Shown here piece by piece: positions 6,261-12,657 of a stretch of DNA of 14,448 bases. Positions within the stretch are counted from its first letter, which is position 1. Every line of letters starts with the position of its first letter. Position numbers and translations under genes: made by a program. The stretch lies in assembly GCA_011330645.1 (NCBI GenBank), contig DRQB01000133.1, positions 1 to 14,448 of the forward strand, written 5' to 3'. The notes beneath the pieces are model-generated. The model saw only the letters and a program-made list of their open reading frames with translations, had not been told where the DNA came from and searched no databases. Source of the stretch: Campylobacterota bacterium (lineage in GTDB: Bacteria > Campylobacterota > Campylobacteria > Campylobacterales > Sulfurovaceae).

Positions 6261-7205
6261 TTATCGCACCTCAAAATAGAGTAGTAATGTCTTTTGAAAA
6301 AAGTTATCCCCATCATCGCTTACCATAACATAACGGTTTTTGCCTACGTGTGCCAAGCCCTCAAAGTTATCAATATCCCAACCTTTGTGACTGTTCATTT
6401 TGGCTAACACTTTTGTGGGACATATTTTTTTCTTACAGTTTTTAATGATTACTTTTTTAAGTGTGATTACAAAAGGCTCAAGCATACCGGTATACGACCG
6501 TTCCATAATGAGCAGATTTCCATCATCCATGACTTCCATTGCCACCACGGCACTTCTTGCTTCAGGCTCTGCTTTAAAATGCCATCGTTTTCCGCTAAGT
6601 GCATAGATTGTCTGGTTCTTTTTGTAGTCTTTTTTCAGGGGCCATTCACTCGCTGTCAATATACCATAACGAGGATGCCAGGCAAGGGATTCAAGAGATT
6701 TATTTCTACTCCTATAGTTTTTAGGATTTCTCAACACTTTAGGCAAAGCATATTTTTTTATAAATCTTCCTACCTTTTGACTATTTTTATGAAACCATGC
6801 TACTTTAGCATCACCTTCAAAAGAGATGAGCAGTCTTCTTTTCCCATCAAGGGTAAGTCCTTCAGAATCTCTTTTCCATTTTTTCAGTCTTTTACCATTT
6901 TTTTTACGGAGTTTTTTTGCCAAAAAAGGTTCAAGGCTATCAATTTTAGAAGAGAACTTAGCACGAAAAGCAAACAAAGTTCCCTTATCTCCCACAAAAT
7001 ATAAAATATGTGTTTTAGTATCATACGTCACATCAGAGAGTTCTGCAAATTTCACACCATCTATTTTAGAGAAAGAGAGTTGTTTTTGATCAAGTATTTT
7101 GATACCCATAAACGTATTATGGTCTAGTTTGGGGGCAATATTGACAGAAGAAATACCTGCATAAAGTGACGAAAAAACCCCGCAGAGAAAAAAGAATACT
7201 TTCAT
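6261..7205 (-). CDS. Secreted esterase-like-phytase (PF13449-type) protein
   Basis: The 314-residue product starts with a Sec signal peptide (residues 1-16, cut probably after YAG). The rest looks like a beta-propeller protein of the group named 'esterase-like activity of phytase'. Landmarks are LSDVTYD and LYFVGDKG (56-74), DSEGLTLDGKRRLLISFEG (113-131), and near the end NFEGLAHVGKNRYVMVSDDG (280-299), the characteristic repeat. The real substrate of this family is unclear and the phytase name should not be taken literally. The mature part is very rich in Lys and Arg, notably 98-112. The start codon directly abuts the stop of lspA, with AAGAGA upstream, so the two are translated together. 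A run of eight A residues in the coding strand lies at 6898-6905. Confidence 0.75.
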   Translation of the reverse strand: MKVFFFLCGVFSSLYAGISSVNIAPKLDHNTFMGIKILDQKQLSFSKIDGVKFAELSDVTYDTKTHILYFVGDKGTLFAFRAKFSSKIDSLEPFLAKKLRKKNGKRLKKWKRDSEGLTLDGKRRLLISFEGDAKVAWFHKNSQKVGRFIKKYALPKVLRNPKNYRSRNKSLESLAWHPRYGILTASEWPLKKDYKKNQTIYALSGKRWHFKAEPEARSAVVAMEVMDDGNLLIMERSYTGMLEPFVITLKKVIIKNCKKKICPTKVLAKMNSHKGWDIDNFEGLAHVGKNRYVMVSDDGDNFFQKTLLLYFEVR

Positions 7206-7652
7206 CTAGTCTCTTGACTTCTCAGGGAAAAAGTACACCATAATAACGATAAGCACTACAGCGATATCTATCGCAACATCTGCAAAATTAAATACAGCAT
7301 AGTCAAATCCACAATGCCATGCCACATAATCTACTACACCTTCACGCATAAATCTATCATACACATTGCCAAGTGCACCTCCTATGAGTAAGCCCGCAGG
7401 AAAAGCATAACGCTTTAAATACCCTTCTTTAAAAATTACAAACAAGAGTACTCCCACCAAAAGTACTTGAATCCATTTCAAATAAGATCCCAAAAATGCA
7501 AACATTGAAAAAGCCACACCCTTATTATAGTGTAGCTCCAAGTCTATACACTCACCTGCATGATAATATCCTTCAACAAAAAGCGTTTTAATATTTTGAT
7601 CAATAATAAATGTACCCAAAAGAACCAAAAAGAAGACTGCAAATACTCTCAT
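7206..7652 (-). CDS. lspA: Lipoprotein signal peptidase (signal peptidase II) LspA
   Basis: The 148-residue inner-membrane aspartyl protease cuts the signal peptide from lipid-modified prolipoproteins at the lipobox cysteine. Four membrane helices are visible, near 4-18, 57-75, 83-97 and 124-141. Conserved motifs in order are FIIDQNIK (15-22), LELHYNKGVAFS (38-49), GGALGNVYDR (91-100), VVDYVAWH (106-113) and FNFADVAIDI (121-130). The conserved aspartates Asp99, Asp108 and Asp125 are all present. ATG overlaps the glmM stop in TAATG, so translation is coupled to glmM. The lipoprotein at the left end of the window would be a substrate. Confidence 0.96.
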   Translation of the reverse strand: MRVFAVFFLVLLGTFIIDQNIKTLFVEGYYHAGECIDLELHYNKGVAFSMFAFLGSYLKWIQVLLVGVLLFVIFKEGYLKRYAFPAGLLIGGALGNVYDRFMREGVVDYVAWHCGFDYAVFNFADVAIDIAVVLIVIMVYFFPEKSRD

Positions 7653-8989
7653 TAGGCTAAAGCACCACTAAAGAATTTTTTACACTCTTGCATCATCTCT
7701 TCAAGTTTTTTTTCATCTTTTCCTTCAAGCAAAAGACGAATCTTATTCTCTGTTCCAGAATAACGGAAAAGATGTCTCATACCAAGCGCTTCTATTTTCT
7801 CTTGAAGCGCATCCAGTCCCTCTATTTTATCTAATGGTCTTTTTTCTTCTACCAAAAGGTTCACTAACAATTGAGGGTAAGATTCATAAGGGTTAAATGC
7901 TTCACTGGCTTTTTGTTTTGTATCCACAAGATATGCCAGTGCCTGCAGTGCAGAAGATATACCATCTCCTGTCTTTGCATAATCAGAGAAAATAATATGG
8001 CCACTTTGTTCTCCCCCAAAATTGATACCATTATTCTGCATCAATTCCACAACATTCTTATCTCCCACTGCAGACCGATACAATGTTAGCCCTTCATTTT
8101 CAAGGTATTCATCCAGCCCCTGATTACTCATTACTGTAGCAACCATTCCTTTCCCTTGCAATGTGCCTTGATTCTTTAAATGCACCGCCAATACTCCCAT
8201 CAGCTTGTCACCATCAATTACATCACCTTTTTCATCTACCATCACTAATCTATCGGCATCACCATCCAAAGCAATACCTACATCTGCCCGAGATTCTAAA
8301 ACAGATTTTGCCAAAGCCTCAGGATGCATCGCACCACAGCCTTCATTAATGTTAAAACCATCTGGATTATCTCCCATAACTACAACATCCGCACCTAATT
8401 CCTGAAGAATAGTTGGACCGACTCTATACCCTGCCCCATTGGCACAGTCAATAACCACACGTTTCCCCCATAAAGTTGTTCCCCTAGGAAAAGAGTTTTT
8501 AATATGCACAATATAACGTCCAACGACATCATCAATACGTTTTGATTTTCCTATCTCTTTACCTGTCACTTGGGCTGCTTCAATACGCTCAGCATCTACA
8601 TAAATAGCTTCTATTTCTTCTTCTTTTTCACGATTAAGTTTGTTCCCAAACCAATCAAAAAATTTGATACCATTATCATAATATGGATTGTGACTTGCCG
8701 ATATCATAATCCCCGCATCACATCGCATATTTTCTGTTAAAAAAGCGATAGCCGGAGTAGGCATTGGTCCTATTTGAATGACATCAAAACCAACCGCGGT
8801 GAGTCCTGAGACTATTGCATTTTCTATCATATATCCACTGCGTCTTGTATCTTTGCCTACTAAAATTTTATTGGTTCTTGCAAATTGTTTAAAATAAATT
8901 CCTGTTGCCATCGCTAAACGCATTGCATTTGCGGCAGATACTTTTTTACCTGCTTTTCCTCGCACACCATCTGTTCCAAAAAGTTCCAA
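7652..8989 (-). CDS. glmM: Phosphoglucosamine mutase GlmM
   Basis: The 445-residue cytoplasmic enzyme converts glucosamine-6-phosphate to glucosamine-1-phosphate for UDP-GlcNAc, the precursor of peptidoglycan and lipopolysaccharide. The N-terminus MELFGTDGVRG is typical. The phosphoserine loop ISASHNPYYDNG lies at 96-107 with Ser99 as the site. The metal loop is DGDADR near 241-246, the sugar-binding loop GGEQSGH near 323-329, and the phosphate-binding RYSGTENKIR near 408-417. The start is TTG at 8989, as the reverse strand shows AGAGGA six to seven bases before it and no ATG fits. It heads the tight operon glmM-lspA-phytase-like-pqiA-like and is divergent from rpsT. The lspA-glmM / rpsT-prfA neighbourhood also occurs in H. 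pylori. Confidence 0.97.
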   Translation of the reverse strand: MELFGTDGVRGKAGKKVSAANAMRLAMATGIYFKQFARTNKILVGKDTRRSGYMIENAIVSGLTAVGFDVIQIGPMPTPAIAFLTENMRCDAGIMISASHNPYYDNGIKFFDWFGNKLNREKEEEIEAIYVDAERIEAAQVTGKEIGKSKRIDDVVGRYIVHIKNSFPRGTTLWGKRVVIDCANGAGYRVGPTILQELGADVVVMGDNPDGFNINEGCGAMHPEALAKSVLESRADVGIALDGDADRLVMVDEKGDVIDGDKLMGVLAVHLKNQGTLQGKGMVATVMSNQGLDEYLENEGLTLYRSAVGDKNVVELMQNNGINFGGEQSGHIIFSDYAKTGDGISSALQALAYLVDTKQKASEAFNPYESYPQLLVNLLVEEKRPLDKIEGLDALQEKIEALGMRHLFRYSGTENKIRLLLEGKDEKKLEEMMQECKKFFSGALA

Positions 8990-9163
8990 AGTTATTCCTC
9001 TAAAATGTATTCTCTCAATTTTAACTAAATATTACTAATATATCCGTTATGCATACAATCGACCCCACTTAATAAACCTTTAAACTTCTTTTAGATATTA
9101 TTCGCGAACTATTTTCACTCTAATACAGAGGGATAACAACAATACCTAAGATAAGGAAAGACC

Positions 9164-9430
9164 ATGGCAAACAATAAATCAGCTAAAAAACGTATTTTAC
9201 AAACTGCAGTAAAAACTGAAAGAAACAGATACTACAGAACTAGAATCAAAAACATCGTTAAAGCAGTACATGAAGCAGTAGAAGCTTCTGACAAAGCAGC
9301 AGCAACTACTGCTTTTGCAACAGCAAATAAAAATATCCATTCTCTAGTAAGCAAAGGGTTCATCAAAAAATCAACTGCAGCTAGAAAAGTAAGCCGTCTT
9401 CATAAAATGGTAAATAAAATCGAAGCGTAA
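9164..9430 (+). CDS. rpsT: 30S ribosomal protein S20
   Basis: The 88-residue, strongly basic, helical protein is full length for S20, which binds 16S rRNA at the bottom of the small subunit. The N-terminus MANNKSAKKRILQTAVKTER and the RNYYRTRIK-like and KGFIKKSTAARKVSRLHKMV stretches are typical. AAGGAAAG lies before ATG 9164. The divergent gap to glmM (8990-9163) must hold promoters for both; the best candidate for rpsT is a -10-like TAATAC at 9121-9126, but no -35 is convincing. Codons match highly expressed genes. A perfect hairpin follows the stop codon. Confidence 0.97.
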   Translation: MANNKSAKKRILQTAVKTERNRYYRTRIKNIVKAVHEAVEASDKAAATTAFATANKNIHSLVSKGFIKKSTAARKVSRLHKMVNKIEA

Positions 9431-9450
9431 CTCTTCAATTTTACTTCATC

Positions 9451-9471
9451 AACTAGCCTTCAAGGCTAGTT
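9451..9471 (+). terminator. Hairpin after rpsT
   Basis: AACTAGCCTT and AAGGCTAGTT are perfect 10-base arms around a single C; in RNA the loop would open to about 5 bases. The tail ATCTTATAAT is poor in T, so it may only partly terminate. The hairpin is followed within five bases by the -10 box of prfA. Confidence 0.6.
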
Positions 9472-9475
9472 ATCT

Positions 9476-9481
9476 TATAAT
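9476..9481 (+). promoter_or_regulatory. -10 box (TATAAT) upstream of prfA
   Basis: A perfect TATAAT lies directly after the rpsT hairpin and 32 bases before the prfA ATG, giving a leader of about 26 bases. The -35 would fall inside the hairpin sequence and does not match consensus. Confidence 0.5.
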
Positions 9482-9513
9482 ACTTCCAAATATTCCAACA
9501 TAAAGTCAATCCT

Positions 9514-10581
9514 ATGTTCAAAGAAAAACTACAACCTTTTATAGACAGACACCATGAAATCACTAAACTTCTAAGCTCTCCAGATATTGCTTCAGATATT
9601 ACACGTATGACGGAGTTAAGCAAAGAACAATCTGGACTTAATGAATTAGTTGAACAAGCTAAAATCTATATAGAAACTGCCGAGGCCATAGAAGAGAATA
9701 AAGAACTTCTAGGTGATGAAGAACTAGGAGATCTTGCAAAAGAAGAACTTGCTGAGCTAGAACCAATGCTCCCAAAACTAGAAGCAGATATCAAAATCCT
9801 TATGCTTCCTAAAGACAAGAATGATGATAAAAATATTATCCTTGAATTAAGAGCTGGTGCAGGAGGAGATGAAGCAGCACTTTTTGTGGCTGATGTCTTC
9901 CGTATGTATTCACGTTATGCAGAACAAGTACGTTGGAAAATAGAAATCATGAGTTCAAGTGATGGAACAGCAGGTGGATTTAAAGAGATTATTGCCCAAA
10001 TCTCTGGAGAAAATGTCTATGCTGAGCTTAAATATGAAGGTGGTATCCACCGTGTACAACGTGTCCCAGATACTGAGACGCAAGGGCGTGTACATACTTC
10101 AGCCATTACCGTAGCTGTCATTCCTGAAGTAGATGATGTAGAAGTTGACATCAAACCAAATGAGATAAAAATGGACACCTACCGTTCAAGTGGCTGTGGT
10201 GGTCAATCCGTAAATACTACAGACTCAGCTGTCCGTTTAACACACCTTCCCACTGGTATTGTAGCAGCCATTCAAGATGAAAAGTCACAGCACAAGAACA
10301 AAGCTAAAGCCATGAAAGTACTCAAAGCCAGAGTCTATGAACATATGTTACAAGCAAGTTTAGATGAGTCTGCCAGTCAAAGAAAATTACAAGTTGGTTC
10401 AGGTGCACGTTCAGAAAAAATACGTACGTACAACTACCCACAAAATAGAATCACAGATCACCGTATAGGACTCACACTCTATGCCTTAGATGATATCATG
10501 AGTAACGGTAACCTCAAACTTATCTTTGAACCGCTTATGGCACATGCAAGAACAGAAGCCATTAAAGAAGCAGGACTCTAA
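9514..10581 (+). CDS. prfA: Peptide chain release factor 1
   Basis: The 355-residue protein recognises UAA and UAG and releases the finished peptide on the ribosome. The tripeptide anticodon position reads PDT (185-187) within RVPDTETQGRVHTSA, marking RF1 (PxT) rather than RF2 (SPF). The catalytic GGQ is at 229-231 in SSGCGGQSVN; the Gln is the methylation target of PrmC. Length and domain order, coiled N-terminal domain then the LRAGAGGDEA motif (112-121), are normal. ATG 9514 has no clear Shine-Dalgarno. It follows rpsT as in H. pylori and is one base from the next gene. Confidence 0.97.
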   Translation: MFKEKLQPFIDRHHEITKLLSSPDIASDITRMTELSKEQSGLNELVEQAKIYIETAEAIEENKELLGDEELGDLAKEELAELEPMLPKLEADIKILMLPKDKNDDKNIILELRAGAGGDEAALFVADVFRMYSRYAEQVRWKIEIMSSSDGTAGGFKEIIAQISGENVYAELKYEGGIHRVQRVPDTETQGRVHTSAITVAVIPEVDDVEVDIKPNEIKMDTYRSSGCGGQSVNTTDSAVRLTHLPTGIVAAIQDEKSQHKNKAKAMKVLKARVYEHMLQASLDESASQRKLQVGSGARSEKIRTYNYPQNRITDHRIGLTLYALDDIMSNGNLKLIFEPLMAHARTEAIKEAGL

Positions 10582-10582
10582 A

Positions 10583-11044
10583 ATGTCCACCTTCACACAA
10601 CTCCAATGCGATGATGATTTAAAACAGATTATCAAAGCAGCCTTCGATACAGACTTAGACATTCAAGGCTCTTGGGGCTACACTCAAGAGACTGCAACAA
10701 CTGTTTTATCCTCTCCAGTCCCTTTGACCCAATTTGAGCATATGTTTGCTTCTATGCGGTCTTATGTAGAGATGAATATGACAAAGGAAAAAAAAGATCG
10801 TTATGGAAGTATTAATCTCAATGAAATAGCACGAGAACAAGTAATTTTGGATGCACACACCTATGATAAAGTGACATACAAAATAACGGCTATGAAAGAG
10901 GACGTCTATGCTGCATTTATTGCGGAATATAAAGAAGGTTACGGGAAAGAAGAGTTTGACATTTCTAAACACTTTAAACAAAGAGAAAAAGCAACACTGA
11001 GTAGAGAAGTGACCCATTGGTATGATGTAAGTAACGTTCTTTAG
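10583..11044 (+). CDS. Uncharacterised small soluble protein, translationally linked to prfA
   Basis: I do not recognise this 153-residue protein. The start is ATG 10583, one base after the prfA stop, with AGGA seven bases upstream; an earlier in-frame ATG at 10526 lies inside prfA and is less likely. No signal peptide, membrane helix or metal-binding cysteine motif is seen; the only cysteine is Cys9. The sequence is acidic to neutral, with a helix-turn pattern and conserved-looking aromatic stretches such as GSWGYTQETAT (28-38) and, at the end, THWYDVSNVL. The segment LPLTQFEHMFASMRSYVEMNM-like (47-66) looks like a packed helix. It converges on the thioredoxin-like gene with a 12-base gap and no terminator. 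It could be a group-specific protein of Campylobacterota. Confidence 0.75.
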   Translation: MSTFTQLQCDDDLKQIIKAAFDTDLDIQGSWGYTQETATTVLSSPVPLTQFEHMFASMRSYVEMNMTKEKKDRYGSINLNEIAREQVILDAHTYDKVTYKITAMKEDVYAAFIAEYKEGYGKEEFDISKHFKQREKATLSREVTHWYDVSNVL

Positions 11045-11056
11045 TTCTCTCCAACT

Positions 11057-11557
11057 TTACTCATCACTTTCAAAATCTAATTTTGTTTCAAAAGCCTGCA
11101 AATCCATTGATTTATACGCTTCACTCTCAATGTATTGTAATGCCTTCATAAAGTTTTCAACACCTCTATACCCTATAACACCATACACGATGCTATTTGT
11201 GCCATCTACAAAGCCAACAGTAGGATAAAAACTGATTTCAAGAGACTTTGCATAATCATGCTTGCTCCCCTCAAAATCTTTATGTTTAACAGTCCCCTCA
11301 TCATCAATACCAATATCAAGAAAAATAAAATGTTTATCAACAAAATGTTCAATACGATCATCATCAAGCGTCACATCCATCATTTTTTCACAAAAACCAC
11401 AACCAAATTTATGAAAAAAGAGTAACAGATGTTTATGCTCTTTATCTGCCTGCTTACTTAGTCTATCTATATCGATTATATCAGGAGAGGTACTTGCGTG
11501 AAGTTCTACAAAAGTTGCAGCAATAAAAAGAAAAAATATTACAAGAGATTTAAACAT
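11057..11557 (-). CDS. Periplasmic thioredoxin-like protein (SoxW-like)
   Basis: The 166-residue product has a Sec signal peptide (1-20, cut near LHA-S) and a thioredoxin fold. The active site is FGCGFCEKM with Cys53 and Cys56. The cis-proline is Pro112 in SFYPTVGFVDG. Together these fit periplasmic thioredoxin-related proteins that include SoxW and the DsbD-gamma type. It lies directly downstream of soxZ, so a role in keeping the SoxY cysteine reduced is a reasonable inference, but no soxV or dsbD partner is in the window. I chose ATG 11557, preceded by AAAGG at good distance; earlier in-frame ATGs (11572, 11647) would put a long hydrophobic extension before the signal peptide. A TATAAT lies about 50 bases upstream, so it may also be expressed alone. 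Confidence 0.82.
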   Translation of the reverse strand: MFKSLVIFFLFIAATFVELHASTSPDIIDIDRLSKQADKEHKHLLLFFHKFGCGFCEKMMDVTLDDDRIEHFVDKHFIFLDIGIDDEGTVKHKDFEGSKHDYAKSLEISFYPTVGFVDGTNSIVYGVIGYRGVENFMKALQYIESEAYKSMDLQAFETKLDFESDE

Positions 11558-11606
11558 CTGCTTGCCTTTCATTAAAATAATAAAATACCCAAAGGGATAC
11601 TTAATT

Positions 11607-11638
11607 ATTATAACTACTACATGCCAAAAGGCATATAG
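11607..11638 (-). promoter_or_regulatory. Hairpin then TATAAT promoter between soxZ and the thioredoxin gene
   Basis: On the minus strand CTATATGCC-TTTT-GGCATGTAG (11638-11617) can form a 9-pair stem with one G-U pair, 14 bases after the soxZ stop. It lacks a T-tail. Four bases later comes a perfect -10 TATAAT (11612-11607). The arrangement ends or trims the sox message and starts a separate transcript for the thioredoxin-like gene, as seen at rpsT-prfA. Confidence 0.5.
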
Positions 11639-11652
11639 TTGATGCAATCAAA

Positions 11653-12072
11653 TTATTTGATTTTTTTCGTTGCGTAAAATACTTCACCTTTGAGTTGCGT
11701 GTAAGTAATTTTAAGTTCATCACCTTTTTTCCCAGCAAACTGGAATTTAATCAATGGGTTTTTAGAAAGGAATTGGCTTGTAGATGCATCATATACTACT
11801 TTATCACCTACTGTACCAGTAATATGCGTAATAAAATTTGCTTCTTTACCTTTTTTCTTTGCTTGGTCATAAGTAAGCATATTGTGGCTAATAGCAACTT
11901 TTGCTTTTACCACACCATTTTTTTCTTTTGCTTTAATTTTCATTTTTACTTCAGTTGGTGTTGCGGCTGCCGCTGGTGCTGCTGCTTCAGTTGCTGGAGC
12001 TTTTGCTTCTTCTGCAGTTACTGCTGTTGCAATAAGTGCTAAACTTGAAAGTGCTAAAATTAATTTTTTCAT
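11653..12072 (-). CDS. soxZ: SoxZ sulfur-carrier partner with Sec signal peptide
   Basis: The 139-residue product has a Sec signal peptide (1-20, cut after VTA), an Ala/Pro-rich linker (21-40) and then a SoxZ domain: EVKMKIKAK (41-49), the family ISHNM at 61-65 (usual ISHPM), FITHITG and LSKNPLIKFQFAG (102-114), and a C-terminal TYTQLKGEVFYATKKIK. SoxZ pairs with SoxY to form the thiosulfate-carrying SoxYZ complex in the periplasm. In Paracoccus SoxZ has no signal and travels with Tat-exported SoxY; here it can be exported by itself. Start ATG 12072 follows AAAGGAAC. Gap to soxY is 49 bases. Confidence 0.9.
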   Translation of the reverse strand: MKKLILALSSLALIATAVTAEEAKAPATEAAAPAAAATPTEVKMKIKAKEKNGVVKAKVAISHNMLTYDQAKKKGKEANFITHITGTVGDKVVYDASTSQFLSKNPLIKFQFAGKKGDELKITYTQLKGEVFYATKKIK

Positions 12073-12121
12073 TTATGTTCCTTTAAATTATTATCTATTG
12101 TCTATTAATGGGATAAAGGGA

Positions 12122-12559
12122 TTAACCTTCACATCCACCAAGAGCCACTTCTAGTGAAAGTTTCGTTTCGTAAAACTTACCATCTTTACCTTCAACCACG
12201 GCAGTAATTGAACCAGATTTTTTCATTTTAATTTTAAGTGAAAAATTCGCTTCAGTTCCTTCTGGTACTTCAAAAATAGCTACAGCTGACTCAGGGTTAA
12301 CATCTTGAAAGATTGCAATAGATTTTGCAGGAATATCTGTTTTTACTGAAACAGGAATTGCTCCACCATTACTCGCAACTTTTGGAGCTTTGAGTTTAAT
12401 ATCTCCTTCTACTGGAGTAATCTTTCCATAAAGCGCTTCAATCGCTGCTGGTACTGTTTTTGCTGTCCATGCAGCTGGTTTCTCTGCTCTATAATCTGTT
12501 GCGCTAACGCTTACTGTCATTGCTGCTACGGCTACAAGACTTAAAATACTTTTTTTCAT
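12122..12559 (-). CDS. soxY: SoxY sulfur-carrier protein with GGCEG terminus
   Basis: The 145-residue product has a Sec signal peptide (1-20, SVSA cut) without twin arginines. The mature part matches SoxY, with APKVASNGGAIPVSV (58-72; family pattern AP-x2-A-NG-x2-VPV) and an immunoglobulin-like body. The protein ends GGCEG: Cys143 on the flexible arm covalently carries the sulfur substrate during thiosulfate oxidation. The usual arm is GGCGG; the Glu144 is unusual. It would be sulfonated or persulfidated in the periplasm, with SoxCD oxidising the sulfane sulfur. AAAGGA lies before ATG 12559. The gene stands between soxD and soxZ in a soxCDYZ order. The soxXAB genes, needed for loading and hydrolysis, are not in the window. 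Confidence 0.92.
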   Translation of the reverse strand: MKKSILSLVAVAAMTVSVSATDYRAEKPAAWTAKTVPAAIEALYGKITPVEGDIKLKAPKVASNGGAIPVSVKTDIPAKSIAIFQDVNPESAVAIFEVPEGTEANFSLKIKMKKSGSITAVVEGKDGKFYETKLSLEVALGGCEG

Positions 12560-12590
12560 TTATTTTCCTTTCTAATTTGAATCATAGGAT

Positions 12591-12642
12591 TGAGTTATTT
12601 CTCAAACTCATATCCCATTTTATATAATTATTGTGTAATAAT
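12591..12642 (-). promoter_or_regulatory. soxD-soxY intergenic palindrome, -10-like box and alternative hairpins
   Basis: ATTATT-GTGT-AATAAT (12627-12642) is a perfect 6-base inverted repeat in the leader of soxYZ. A -10-like TATAAA (12623-12618, minus strand) follows at once. Nearer soxY, TGAGTT/AACTCA (12591-12596 with 12605-12610) and TTGAG/CTCAA (12590-12594 with 12601-12605) are two hairpins that share bases and exclude each other. These could be an internal promoter with operator and a processing or attenuation site; nothing identifies the regulator. Confidence 0.35.
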
Positions 12643-12657
12643 AGTGATAAGCCTAAC

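Noticed and set aside
6260..6316. Longer start for the PqiA-like gene at 6316
   Set aside because: It reads through the end of the preceding gene and adds a polar leader; ATG 6259 has GAGGTG and leads straight into the first membrane helix.
6898..6905. Run of eight A bases (coding strand) in the phytase-like gene as a phase-variation tract
   Set aside because: Phase-variable genes in this group mostly use long G or C runs; eight A bases are expected by chance in Lys-rich coding sequence.
10526..10582. Earlier start for the gene after prfA
   Set aside because: The extra residues are the out-of-frame reading of the end of prfA; AGGA fits ATG 10583.
11558..11647. Longer start for the thioredoxin-like gene at 11647
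   Set aside because: It would overlap the hairpin and promoter and put an additional hydrophobic stretch before a proper signal peptide.
11695..12154. Open frames on the plus strand over soxZ rich in Cys, Phe or Ala
   Set aside because: They are antisense readings of the Lys-rich and Ala/Pro-rich SoxZ sequence without a ribosome-binding site.
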